Part shown: piece after piece, positions 17,601-24,501 of the stretch | Layout of the letters: each line of letters starts with the position of its first letter | How positions within the stretch are numbered: the first letter of the stretch is position 1 | Origin: Solirubrobacterales bacterium | GTDB lineage: Bacteria; Actinomycetota; Thermoleophilia; Solirubrobacterales; 70-9 | Assembly: GCA_020438425.1 (NCBI GenBank) | Contig: JAGQUQ010000009.1 | Coordinates: 1 to 50,293 of the forward strand | Length of the DNA stretch: 50,293 nt | Direction of reading: 5' to 3' | Translations under genes and position numbers: made by a program | The notes under the pieces: generated by a model | What the model saw: the letters and a program-made list of their open reading frames with translations, nothing else | Database searches by the model: none | What the model was told of the DNA's origin: nothing

Positions 17601-17759
17601 TGCGACGGTCTCCCGGGTCAGGCGCCGCTCCCAGTCGAAGATGTCATCCACTCCGGGAACGACGAGCACCGGTCGCCTGGGAATCGACGCGAGATAACGG
17701 CGCTCGAGTTCGTCGGTTCGGCCGGAGTTCGGGGGGCCTTTGATGATGGTCAGGGACAC
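14664..17759 (-). CDS. AddB/AdnA-like subunit (degenerate helicase + PD-(D/E)XK nuclease)
   Basis: A 1031-residue partner of the downstream helicase-nuclease. The N-terminus reads IIKGPPNSGRTDEL: a Walker A shape in which the catalytic Lys is Arg14, so ATP hydrolysis is probably lost, as expected for a scaffold motor. The C-terminal nuclease motifs are intact: GTLVHGVLEKLF, GKIDRIDLTD, VMDYKTGQ and QIQLYMEAL. The Fe-S cluster seems absent: an early Cys (SRCQYGWF) and only one late Cys (Cys1008, CPHHLDH) remain. GTG at 17759 has TAGTCT six bases upstream, so the mRNA is probably leaderless. Confidence 0.85.
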   Translation of the reverse strand: MSLTIIKGPPNSGRTDELERRYLASIPRRPVLVVPGVDDIFDWERRLTRETVAMVGGQIVHFRDLFVEVLKAAGESRSPLATELQRLALVRQAIREEHPEIARVLPNQPGLAKAVLDLIDDFQTEMLDPDTVSSRANEAGIRHLEPYARVFRAYLRMLGEGRLTDAAGEAGLAIGKINRSWPERPVMFAGFDEMTGQQLEAVRRLAFEVGVDVTAAVTFEPDNPAMNLTATLVSDLESLGPEDLITRIETDRPDDLPHAGNLLKLQRGFLDKESAKSVVAKDDWEAFTVLRSAGRRNEAESIAGEVARLVAGDGTNEPVPPGEIAIAVEQPAVNGTIIRDVLADFRIPASLESETPAYATVTGKAVLQFLAATRESGSAAELISYLRAPGGPPADEVDELELECRIGDVKLASKALARFKGRLPGPLAEDPDRDPAQLAADVAAQVSRSILDSDQSAVPKSTTVVEVRTAEAIAAAVREIREIEAEPDRSLALTEAIQSGLVKTWVVPDQGTVRISSPYSLRAKRFSHLLFAGLQEAPIADTDRVGPFLSADDLSSLGMSSRRDPEDQQRYLFYSCLTVPTSGLCLSCRIAEETGSPEHPSPLIEATESLFTREEEADGTEHSDEEEKPALIRRGGRLGSDSVFRPAEAPTEAELARSLRGARVAETSVPGLDAEVAVEIDRRQESAELSAARNQGMGDLSERLVARWAEDPVFSATELESYSRCQYGWFIERQVGPQRFGPEPDHFAFGTLVHGVLEKLFTESPDEMPGKGKIPKGWPEKIPGLVKEVSENKRVRLDTDTITHAAARKMAELRIRLFLERQRDLRLYFKPALHELEFGTRDSTTDAVKVGDDWFLRGKIDRIDLTDAGEEDSTRLALVMDYKTGQVNAKFSAASVGKERRFQIQLYMEALRILADEILDLGQIKPVAGMYVPVRLPKEQSRGAAQWPEKKLSVNPSDLSRDLLKRNFADGDTVRNIETDFVQEGLRLASDAVAGIRAGSLDHDPATCPHHLDHPAVRNSALPEDDEGWKR

Positions 17760-17765
17760 GGGGCA

Positions 17766-17771
17766 AGACTA
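17766..17771 (-). promoter_or_regulatory. Leaderless -10 element of the helicase-nuclease operon
   Basis: TAGTCT is exactly six bases before the GTG at 17759 on the minus strand. Confidence 0.45.
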
Positions 17772-17932
17772 TGGTCGGGGGCGGCGGTCGGTTTCTGACA
17801 TTTCCGCCCTTTGCGTGAAGCTTCGTTTTCCTGCCCCGATCCGCAAACTGCGGGGTTCTGCAACAGTTTTTGCGTCCTGTGGCATCTCTATCTTCGTGGT
17901 TGTCCGAGCACCCAACCCCGAGGACGGCCCTC

Positions 17933-18388
17933 ATGTCACTCTGTTTCGTCGATCCGGCTGATGCGATTCACGTCATTTCCGAGTCGGTCGGCCGTGAAGC
18001 CCGTCGGCAGATCCTCGGAGAGGCCCTGCGTGCGTGGGTGGACGAGATCCCCGAAGAGGAACTCGAGACGCAGTACGCCCGCGCCCTCGCCGACCTCGAC
18101 CAGGACGACCTCTCACTGCTCGCGGCCTGGCATGGCTCGATGGATCTCGGCCAGCCGGTTCCCAACCGGGACTTCCTGATGGGTGCCTTCGGCACCCTCG
18201 GCGAGCATCGGCGCGAGGCCCTCAAGCTGGCCGCCGGTTTCCGTGGCGAAGAAGTGCTCGAAGACGGACTGACCGAGGAGCTCGCCCTGGAAACGGTAGT
18301 CGGCTGGCTCTCCCCGGAACGCCTCCTCGACCTCGCCAATGAGGCGGTTGAGCTGTACGTCTGGGATCGAATCGGTTCCGACAACTAG
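17933..18388 (+). CDS. Uncharacterised soluble helical protein
   Basis: A 151-residue acidic protein that I do not recognise. It is predicted almost entirely helical, with many Glu, Ala and Leu (for example REARRQILGEALRAWVDEIP, EELALETVVGWLSPERLLDL and ANEAVELYVWDRIG). It has no membrane segment, signal peptide or metal-binding motif. ATG at 17933 is chosen because GAGGA precedes it at a usable distance. An in-frame TTG at 17870 would add 21 residues without a ribosome-binding site. It stands alone between the helicase-nuclease operon and the repeat-rich gap. Codon usage is like its neighbours. Confidence 0.7.
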   Translation: MSLCFVDPADAIHVISESVGREARRQILGEALRAWVDEIPEEELETQYARALADLDQDDLSLLAAWHGSMDLGQPVPNRDFLMGAFGTLGEHRREALKLAAGFRGEEVLEDGLTEELALETVVGWLSPERLLDLANEAVELYVWDRIGSDN

Positions 18389-18482
18389 CCCGGGCGGCAC
18401 CAGGAACCACCAGCCGTCCGCTGGCTTCGTCGGCGGTCGGAAATGACAGCTCACGTACCCGCGTACTATCGCGGTCATTCCC

Positions 18483-18678
18483 GGCCTGTCTCCTTGCCAG
18501 CGAACGGCTGGAGGCCCCTGGTATCCGCCCGCTGAAGTTGGGTTCGCCAGCCACCCGCAGGAGCGCCCTGTGCACGACCCGCTGGGGTGGGGTGGTGCGG
18601 CCATTTTCCGGCCTTCTCCTCGCCAGCCCCGCCCTGGAGCCCCCTGGCATCCACCCGCTGAAGTTGGGTTCGCCAGCC
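18483..18678. repeat. Imperfect ~70-bp direct repeat
   Basis: Copies at 18483-18552 and 18610-18678. The last 38 bases (18515-18552 and 18641-18678) match at 36 positions and end in GAAGTTGGGTTCGCCAGCC; the first halves are more diverged. The copies are about 127 bases apart start to start. Confidence 0.8.
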
Positions 18679-18697
18679 CCGCGACCCCTGGTCCGGG

Positions 18698-18747
18698 GCA
18701 GGTGGGTATGGATTTCGTCTATATGGACGAAATCCATACCCACCTGC
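18698..18747. terminator. 22-bp perfect hairpin with six-base loop
   Basis: Arms 18698-18719 and 18726-18747 are exact reverse complements with loop TATATG. It may terminate the gene ending at 18388, but lies about 310 bases after it and has no T tract, so an extragenic palindrome or protein-binding role is also possible. Confidence 0.5.
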
Positions 18748-18813
18748 TGGAGTCGGGGCCTGGGCTCGTGGGGGGAGATGGTGGCGCAGGTTCGCTGGCT
18801 TGATGACACCAGA

Positions 18814-18855
18814 CCTGCGTCACCGTGAACTGTTCCTGCGTCACCGTGGACTGTT
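18814..18855. promoter_or_regulatory. Tandem 21-bp direct repeats upstream of glxA-type gene
   Basis: Units 18814-18834 and 18835-18855 differ at one base and share TGCGTCACCGTG and ACTGTT. A period of 21 bp is two helical turns, the spacing of AraC-type half-sites, and the next gene encodes an AraC-family protein. The repeats lie about 85-125 bases before its start codon. Confidence 0.45.
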
Positions 18856-18925
18856 TGATCCTGCCGAGGGGTGGTGTGGCAGGAATTGTCTGGTATTGGT
18901 CATTGCGGACAGGGGGTGATTTGGT

Positions 18926-18931
18926 CACTAT
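18926..18931 (+). promoter_or_regulatory. Possible leaderless -10 element of glxA-type gene
   Basis: CACTAT is exactly six bases before the ATG at 18938. A run of G between them sits too close to the ATG to be a good ribosome-binding site. Confidence 0.35.
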
Positions 18932-18937
18932 GGGGGC

Positions 18938-19963
18938 ATGTCGCTTGATCGGACCTCGGGATCGCAGCCGCCACGGCGGATCGTCATCGTCACCTTTCCT
19001 GGTCTGCAGCCACTCGATGTGGTTGGGCCGGCCGAGGTCTTTGCGGGGGCCAGTGACCTCGCCGCCACCTGGGTAGACGGTCAGGCAACCGACCCGGCCT
19101 ACGAAGTCGAAGTGGTCGCCGAGAGCCGGGAGCCGGTCTTTGGCCGGACCCGCGGCTACTCGATCGTTCCCGCCACCTCGATCGACGACCATCGAGGCTC
19201 GATCGACACCCTGATCGTGGCCGGCGGCGCCGGTGTGCTGGAAGCGGAGAATCGCGAACCCCTGGTCGAGTGGGTCCGGGAAGCGGCCGGCCGGGCCCGG
19301 CGGGTGGCCTCGGTCTGTTCGGGCTCGCTGCTCCTGGCCAGGGCCGGGCTGCTCGACGGCCACCGGGCGACCAGCCACTGGGCATCCTGTTCCGAGCTCG
19401 CGCGGCGATACCCCGAAGTCGAAGTCGATCCCGACCCGATCTTCATTCAGGACGGACGGATCTGGACCTCGGCCGGCGTCACGGCGGGGATGGACCTTTC
19501 CCTTGCCCTGGTCGCCGAAGACTTGGGGGAGGAGGTGGCCCTCGAGATCGCCCGCTGGCTGGTTCTCTTCCTGCGCCGGCCAGGCGGCCAGGCCCAGTTC
19601 AGCTCCCACATGTCAGCGCCGGCGTCCCGGCCCGGCCTGCGTGACCTTCAGCTCTGGATCGCCGACCACCTGGATGCGGACCTGAGGGTCGAGACCCTGG
19701 CCGAGAGGGCCCTGATGAGCCCTCGCAACTTCGCCCGGGCCTTCCGCAAGGAAACCGGCATGACTCCCGCCGCCTACGTGGAGACCCTGCGCATCGAACG
19801 GGCCCGGCAGAAGCTCGAGGGTCCTCCCCAACCGATCGATCAGATCGCGGTGACCTGTGGCTTCGGCACTCCGGAGACGATGCGTCGAGCCTTCGCCCGC
19901 AGGCTCGGGGTGTCGCCCGCCGGGTACCGCCAACGCTTCCGGCGCGACACGGTCGCCGCCTGA
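18938..19963 (+). CDS. GlxA-family transcriptional regulator (DJ-1/PfpI domain + AraC HTH)
   Basis: A 341-residue two-domain regulator. Residues about 13-205 form a DJ-1/PfpI amidotransferase-like sensor with the nucleophile-elbow Cys127 in ASVCSGSLLLARAGLLDG followed by TSHW. Residues about 228-335 form an AraC double helix-turn-helix: LAERALMSPRNFARAFRKE and IDQIAVTCGFGTPETMRRAF ending in GVSPAGYRQRF. Such proteins activate catabolic genes in response to nitrogenous or isonitrile-like small molecules; the ligand here is unknown. The 22-base gap to the next gene, another DJ-1/PfpI protein, indicates an operon and shared ligand chemistry. Confidence 0.93.
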   Translation: MSLDRTSGSQPPRRIVIVTFPGLQPLDVVGPAEVFAGASDLAATWVDGQATDPAYEVEVVAESREPVFGRTRGYSIVPATSIDDHRGSIDTLIVAGGAGVLEAENREPLVEWVREAAGRARRVASVCSGSLLLARAGLLDGHRATSHWASCSELARRYPEVEVDPDPIFIQDGRIWTSAGVTAGMDLSLALVAEDLGEEVALEIARWLVLFLRRPGGQAQFSSHMSAPASRPGLRDLQLWIADHLDADLRVETLAERALMSPRNFARAFRKETGMTPAAYVETLRIERARQKLEGPPQPIDQIAVTCGFGTPETMRRAFARRLGVSPAGYRQRFRRDTVAA

Positions 19964-19984
19964 AACCCGAACCCAAGGAGAACC

Positions 19985-20623
19985 ATGCAAGTCGCATACC
20001 TGCTCTACGACCGATTCACCGCGCTCGACATCACCGGACCGCATGAGGTCTTCAACTCGGTGCCCGATGTGGAGTCGGTCTTCGTCGGCGAAAACGCGGG
20101 GCCCTGCCGCAACGAGTCGGACACGCTCTCGATGGTCGCGGACAAGTCGCTCGAAGAGGTGACCGCGCCCGACATCCTGGTCGTTCCCGGCGGCTTCGGG
20201 ACCCGGAACCTGCTCGACCACGAACCTCTCCTCGAGTGGATCCGCTCGGTGGATGAGACCAGCACCTGGACCACCTCGGTCTGCACCGGCGCCTTGCTCC
20301 TGGCCGCCGCCGGACTGCTCGACGGCCGGCCCGCCACCACCCACTGGCTGGCCCGCGAAACGCTTGGCGAACTCGGCGCCGAGCCCGTCGCCGATCGGGT
20401 CGTGATCGACGGCAAGTACGCGACCGGAGCCGGAGTCTCGGCCGGGATCGACATGGCCCTGACACTGGTCAGCGAGATCTACGGCACCGAGGTGGCCCAG
20501 GCCGTCCAGCTCGGGATCGAGTACGACCCGCAGCCGCCACTCGACGCGGGGTCGCCGGAAAAGGCTCCGGGGGAGATCGTCGAACTGGTCAGCGCCGTGT
20601 TCACAGCTCGGGAATCGAGTTGA
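19985..20623 (+). CDS. DJ-1/PfpI family protein (isonitrile hydratase-like)
   Basis: A 212-residue single-domain DJ-1/PfpI protein. The nucleophile Cys100 sits in TTSVCTGALLLAAAGLLDG, followed by ATTHWLAR. An early acidic residue is in ALDITGPHEVF (Glu21). This pattern is typical of the subgroup containing isonitrile hydratase, which converts isonitriles to N-formamides. The substrate is not established here. A good Shine-Dalgarno (AAGGAG) precedes the ATG. It lies directly after a GlxA-type regulator whose sensor domain is homologous, so enzyme and regulator may see the same compound. Confidence 0.88.
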   Translation: MQVAYLLYDRFTALDITGPHEVFNSVPDVESVFVGENAGPCRNESDTLSMVADKSLEEVTAPDILVVPGGFGTRNLLDHEPLLEWIRSVDETSTWTTSVCTGALLLAAAGLLDGRPATTHWLARETLGELGAEPVADRVVIDGKYATGAGVSAGIDMALTLVSEIYGTEVAQAVQLGIEYDPQPPLDAGSPEKAPGEIVELVSAVFTARESS

Positions 20624-20745
20624 GCGAGGTGCCTGGCCGCTGACCAAGGCCACATCGCGAAAACCCCGTAATCCGTGTTCTGGAGTCGGATTTCGGCCCG
20701 GAGAACTCTGCGGGAAATTACTGGAATAGTCGCCGCCCCATCGAA

Positions 20746-20751
20746 TATGTT
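20746..20751 (+). promoter_or_regulatory. Candidate -10 element of the nar operon
   Basis: TATGTT within ATATGTTGGCC. The same 11-mer forms the -10 and first bases of the leaderless promoter at 49394-49404. If used, transcription would start near 20758 and give a leader of about 80 bases. No Fnr, NarL or NnrR consensus is recognised in the 212-base gap. Confidence 0.35.
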
Positions 20752-20789
20752 GGCCGCATCCAGTCCATCCAACCACCGGAGGGATCATC

Positions 20790-20843
20790 TTGCCGCCCAG
20801 CAGTTCCCGCTCAATCCGCCACGGAGTGATCACCGGTGGGTGA
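20790..20843 (+). CDS. Possible 17-residue leader peptide overlapping narG
   Basis: TTG at 20790 has an excellent ribosome-binding site (GGAGGG at 20778-20783, six-base gap). It opens a frame of 17 codons (MPPSSSRSIRHGVITGG) whose TGA at 20841-20843 lies just inside narG, in a different frame. It could couple translation to narG or act as a regulatory leader peptide. There is no comparative evidence, and it may be chance. Confidence 0.35.
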   Translation: MPPSSSRSIRHGVITGG

Positions 20844-23800
20844 ATCGCGAAACCAGCTCAGGGCGAAGCAGTTCTTCAAGCCCGAGCGCTCCGAGGATGG
20901 CTGGAACGAGATTTCGCTCCGTCCGCGGGAGTGGGAGCAGGGCTACCGGGACCGCTGGCAGCATGACCGGGTCGTCCGGTCGACCCACGGCGTCAACTGC
21001 ACCGGCTCCTGCTCGTGGAAGATCCACGTCAAGGACGGTCTCGTAACCTGGGAAACCCAGCAGGTCGACTACCCCTCGAACGGCAGCGAGACCCCCGACT
21101 ACGAGCCCCGCGGCTGCCCCCGCGGAGCTTCGTTTTCCTGGTACGTGTACTCGCCGCTCAGGCCCAAGTTCCCCTACGTGCGGGGTGAGCTGCTCTCGAT
21201 GTACCGGGAAGCCAGGCAACGGCTCGGCGACCCGGTCGAGGCCTGGGCTTCGATCGTCGAAGACCCGGAGAAGGCGAAGGCCTACAAGTCGCGGCGAGGC
21301 AAGGGCGGATTCCTTAGGGCCAGCTGGGACGAGGTCACAGAACTCAGCGCTGCGGCGCATGTCCACACGATCAAGAAGTACGGACCCGACCGGGTCATCG
21401 GCTTCAGTCCGATTCCGGCGATGTCCCAGGTCTCATACGCGGCAGGCAGCCGGTTCCTTTCCCTGATCGGCGGCGTCCCCCTGAGTTTCTACGACTGGTA
21501 CGCCGACCTGCCGCCGGCCTCGCCCCAGGTCTGGGGCGACCAGACCGACGTTCCCGAGTCCGCCGACTGGTGGGACGCGGCCTACCTGATCATGTGGGGC
21601 TCGAACATCCCGCAGACCCGGACCCCGGACGCCCACTTCATGACCGAAGCGCGCTACCGGGGCCAGAAGACGATCGTCGTCTCACCCGATTACGCGGGCA
21701 ACACCAAGTTCGCCGATCAGTGGCTTCCGGCCGAGGCCGGTTCCGACGGGGCCCTCGCCATGTCGATGGGACACGTGATCCTCAAGGAATTCTTCGTCGA
21801 TCGCGAAGCGGAGTACTTCGGCGAGTACGCCCGCCAGTTCACCGACCTGCCCTTCCTGGTCGAGCTCGAAGACCACGGCGACGGCACCGTGCGTGGCGGC
21901 GCGATGTTGCGAGCAACCGACCTCGGAGAGACCGGCGAGCACGCGGACTGGAAGACCGTGCTGATCGATTCGAAGACCAACCAGGCGGTGGTGCCCAACG
22001 GCTCGATCGGGGATCGCTGGGGTGAGGAGGGCGAAGGGCGCTGGAATCTCGACCTGGAGGGCATCGAACCGGCCCTGACCCTGCTCGGAAACCACGAGGA
22101 ACTGGTCGAGGTGACCCTGCCCCGCTTCGACAGCGGTGAGACCGAGGGTGGCACGACCATGGTCCGGGGCGTGCCGGCCAGGCGGATCGGCGGCAAGCTG
22201 GTCACCACGGTGTTCGACCTGACCCTCGCCCAGTACGGCGTCGCACGCGAAGGCCTGCCCGGCACCTGGCCCGCCGATTACTCCGATCCGGCCGAGCCGT
22301 ACACGCCGGCCTGGCAGGAGGAACACACCGGTGTGAGCGCCGCGGTCTGCGAGCAGGTCGCGCGCGAGTTCGCCGAGAACGCGGAGCGGACCCGGGGACG
22401 CTCGATGATCGTGATGGGGGCCGGCATCAACCACTGGTTCCACGCCGACCAGACCTACCGGGCGATCCTCTCGATGCTGCTCTTCTGTGGCTGCCAGGGA
22501 GTCAACGGCGGCGGCTGGGCCCACTACGTCGGCCAGGAGAAGGTCCGCCCGATCACCGGCTGGCAGACGCTCGCTTTCGCGCTGGACTGGAACCGGCCTC
22601 CGCGCCATCAGGCGGGGACGCCCTTCTGGTATCTCGCCACCGACCAGTGGCGCTACGAAACCCGCCGCCCGGACGAGTTCGTCTCGCCCGCCAGCAAGGG
22701 GCAGTTCGACCAGACCCACATCGTCGATGCCAACGCGAAGGCCGTCCGGCTCGGCTGGACCCCCGCGGCGCCGGCCCTGGACCGCAACCCGCTCGACCTG
22801 GCCGACGAGGCGAAGGCGGCCGGCAAGAGCTCGGCCGAGTACGTGGTCGAGGAACTCAAGGCGGGCCGGCTCGGCTTCGCCTGCGAGGACCCGGATGACC
22901 CGGCCAACTTCCCCCGGGTGCTCAATCTGTGGCGGGCGAACCTGCTCGGCTCCTCGAGCAAGGGCCACGAGTACTTCCTCAAGCACCTGCTCGGCACCGA
23001 CAACGCCTTGCGCACGTCGGAATGCGAGCCGGACCGCAGGCCAAAGGACGTCAAGTGGCGCGACGAGGCACCCGAGGGCAAGCTCGACCTGTTCATGACC
23101 ATCGACTTCCGGATGAACGGTTCCTGCCTCTATTCGGACGTGGTTCTGCCGGCCGCGACCTGGTACGAGAAGCACGACATCTCCTCGACCGATCTCCACC
23201 CGTTCGTCCACCCCTTCAACGCGGCGATCCCGCCACCCTGGGAAGCGAAGACGGACTGGGACATCTTCAACCTGATCGCCGACCGGTTCTCCGAGCTGGC
23301 CGCCGGTCACCTCGACACGAGGACCGACATCGTCACGGCGCCGCTCCTGCATGACACCCCGGAGGAGCTCGCCCAGCCCGGCGGCGTGGTCCGGGACTGG
23401 AAGCTCGGCGAGTGCGAGCCGATCCCCGGCCAGACCATGCCGAAGCTGATCGAGGTCGAACGGGACTTCACGGCGGTGGGCGAGAAGATGAACGCGCTCG
23501 GACCCCTGGTCGAGAAGCTCGGGATCGGCGCCAAGGGCGTCAGCTGGAAGCCCGACGTCGAGATCGGAGACCTCGGCAAGAGGAACGGGATCGTGCGGGA
23601 AGGCCCGGGCGCGGGACGTCCGGCGATCAAGACCGACATCGATGCGGCCGAGGTGATCCTGGCCCTTTCCGGCACGACCAACGGGCGGATCGCCAACGAG
23701 TCGTTCAAGGCCCTCGGAACCAGGACCGGCAAGGACCTGACCGTGATCTCCGAAGAGCACATCGACCAGCGGATGAACTTCGGTGACCTGCGGATCCAGC

Positions 23801-24501
23801 CGCGCAAGGTCCATGCCTCGGCGGAGTGGTCGGGATCCGAGTCGCGCGAACGGCGCTACTCGCCGTTCACCTCGAACATCGAGCATCTGATCCCCTTCCG
23901 GACCTTGACCGGGCGGCAGAGCTTCTACGTCGATCACGCCTGGATGCTGGACATGGGCGAGGGGCTGCCGGCCTACCGGCCCCCGGTCCGGTCGGCCCAG
24001 GTATCGAGGCCGGGTGAGACCAACGGCGACTCCGACCAGCTCGAGGTCACGGTCCGCTACCTCACCCCGCACTCGAAATGGTCGATCCACTCCGAGTTCC
24101 AGGACAACCTCCACATGCTGACCCTGTTCCGGGGAGGCCCGGTGATGTGGATCTCGGAGAAGGACGCGGAGCGGGCGGAAGTGAAGGACAACGACTGGCT
24201 CGAGGTCTACAACTCGCACGGAGCGGTCTCCTGCCGGGCGGCCGTCTCGGTCCGGGTGCCCGAGGGAATCGCGCTCTTCTACCACTCGCAGGACCGGCAC
24301 GTGAACGTGCCGATATCGGAGGTGACCGGCCAGCGGGGCGGCACCGACAACTCGCTGACCCGGATCTCGATGAAGCCGACCCACATGATCGGCGGCTACG
24401 CCCAGTTCTCCTATGCGTTCAACTACTACGGCCCCTGCGGGACCCAGCGCGACCAGCTGATCATGATCCGCAAGCGCCGGGAGGAGGTGCGTTACCAGTG
24501 A
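20836..24501 (+). CDS. narG: Respiratory nitrate reductase alpha subunit NarG
   Basis: A 1221-residue molybdo-bis(MGD) catalytic subunit reducing nitrate to nitrite on the inner face of the membrane. The N-terminal FS0 [4Fe-4S] ligands His51, Cys55, Cys59 and Cys94 are in HGVNCTGSC and EPRGCPRG. The Mo ligand corresponds to Asp224 in FYDWYADLPPASP. Other hallmark segments are GFSPIPAMSQVSYAAG, QTDVPESADWWDAAY and, near the end, GGYAQFSYAFNYYGP. It resembles E. coli NarG (about 1247 residues) throughout. There is no Tat signal. GTG at 20836 is the first possible start (a stop lies at 20827), with GGAG nine bases upstream. First gene of narGHJI-narK. Confidence 0.97.
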   Translation: MGESRNQLRAKQFFKPERSEDGWNEISLRPREWEQGYRDRWQHDRVVRSTHGVNCTGSCSWKIHVKDGLVTWETQQVDYPSNGSETPDYEPRGCPRGASFSWYVYSPLRPKFPYVRGELLSMYREARQRLGDPVEAWASIVEDPEKAKAYKSRRGKGGFLRASWDEVTELSAAAHVHTIKKYGPDRVIGFSPIPAMSQVSYAAGSRFLSLIGGVPLSFYDWYADLPPASPQVWGDQTDVPESADWWDAAYLIMWGSNIPQTRTPDAHFMTEARYRGQKTIVVSPDYAGNTKFADQWLPAEAGSDGALAMSMGHVILKEFFVDREAEYFGEYARQFTDLPFLVELEDHGDGTVRGGAMLRATDLGETGEHADWKTVLIDSKTNQAVVPNGSIGDRWGEEGEGRWNLDLEGIEPALTLLGNHEELVEVTLPRFDSGETEGGTTMVRGVPARRIGGKLVTTVFDLTLAQYGVAREGLPGTWPADYSDPAEPYTPAWQEEHTGVSAAVCEQVAREFAENAERTRGRSMIVMGAGINHWFHADQTYRAILSMLLFCGCQGVNGGGWAHYVGQEKVRPITGWQTLAFALDWNRPPRHQAGTPFWYLATDQWRYETRRPDEFVSPASKGQFDQTHIVDANAKAVRLGWTPAAPALDRNPLDLADEAKAAGKSSAEYVVEELKAGRLGFACEDPDDPANFPRVLNLWRANLLGSSSKGHEYFLKHLLGTDNALRTSECEPDRRPKDVKWRDEAPEGKLDLFMTIDFRMNGSCLYSDVVLPAATWYEKHDISSTDLHPFVHPFNAAIPPPWEAKTDWDIFNLIADRFSELAAGHLDTRTDIVTAPLLHDTPEELAQPGGVVRDWKLGECEPIPGQTMPKLIEVERDFTAVGEKMNALGPLVEKLGIGAKGVSWKPDVEIGDLGKRNGIVREGPGAGRPAIKTDIDAAEVILALSGTTNGRIANESFKALGTRTGKDLTVISEEHIDQRMNFGDLRIQPRKVHASAEWSGSESRERRYSPFTSNIEHLIPFRTLTGRQSFYVDHAWMLDMGEGLPAYRPPVRSAQVSRPGETNGDSDQLEVTVRYLTPHSKWSIHSEFQDNLHMLTLFRGGPVMWISEKDAERAEVKDNDWLEVYNSHGAVSCRAAVSVRVPEGIALFYHSQDRHVNVPISEVTGQRGGTDNSLTRISMKPTHMIGGYAQFSYAFNYYGPCGTQRDQLIMIRKRREEVRYQ

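Larger units (their letters stand above)
18389..18937. other. 549-base intergenic region, no credible gene
   Basis: No reading frame here has coding character. It holds an imperfect 70-base direct repeat (18483-18552 and 18610-18678), a 22-bp hairpin (18698-18747), tandem 21-bp repeats (18814-18855) and two related TTGGTCA-containing segments near 18895 and 18920 just before glxA. It is the longest non-coding stretch in the window. Confidence 0.7.

Noticed and set aside
17842..17870. Hairpin CCGCA-AAC-TGCGG followed by TTTTT before the 17933 gene
   Set aside because: The stem is only five base pairs and the T run is 12 bases away with another short repeat between; no upstream transcript in that direction needs terminating.
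18222..18809. A minus-strand frame containing two GEPNFSG repeats
   Set aside because: The repeats only reflect the DNA direct repeat at 18483-18678; the frame also overlaps the 17933 gene antisense and has no ribosome-binding site.
18483..18855. Possible CRISPR-like array in the repeat-rich gap
   Set aside because: There are two imperfect copies of one repeat and two tandem copies of another, with no regular spacers and no cas gene nearby.
20624..20835. Search for Fnr, NarL or GlnR sites upstream of narG
   Set aside because: No segment matches these consensus sites well enough to claim.
21682..24384. A 900-codon open frame on the minus strand inside narG
   Set aside because: It is the antisense of narG, Arg/Asp/Gly-rich with no domain pattern; high-GC codon bias leaves such frames open. 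narG itself matches known NarG along its whole length.
24078..24497. Upstream extension of the narH frame
   Set aside because: It lies inside narG in another frame; GTG at 24498 with a strong ribosome-binding site and the first Cys cluster right after it is the natural start.
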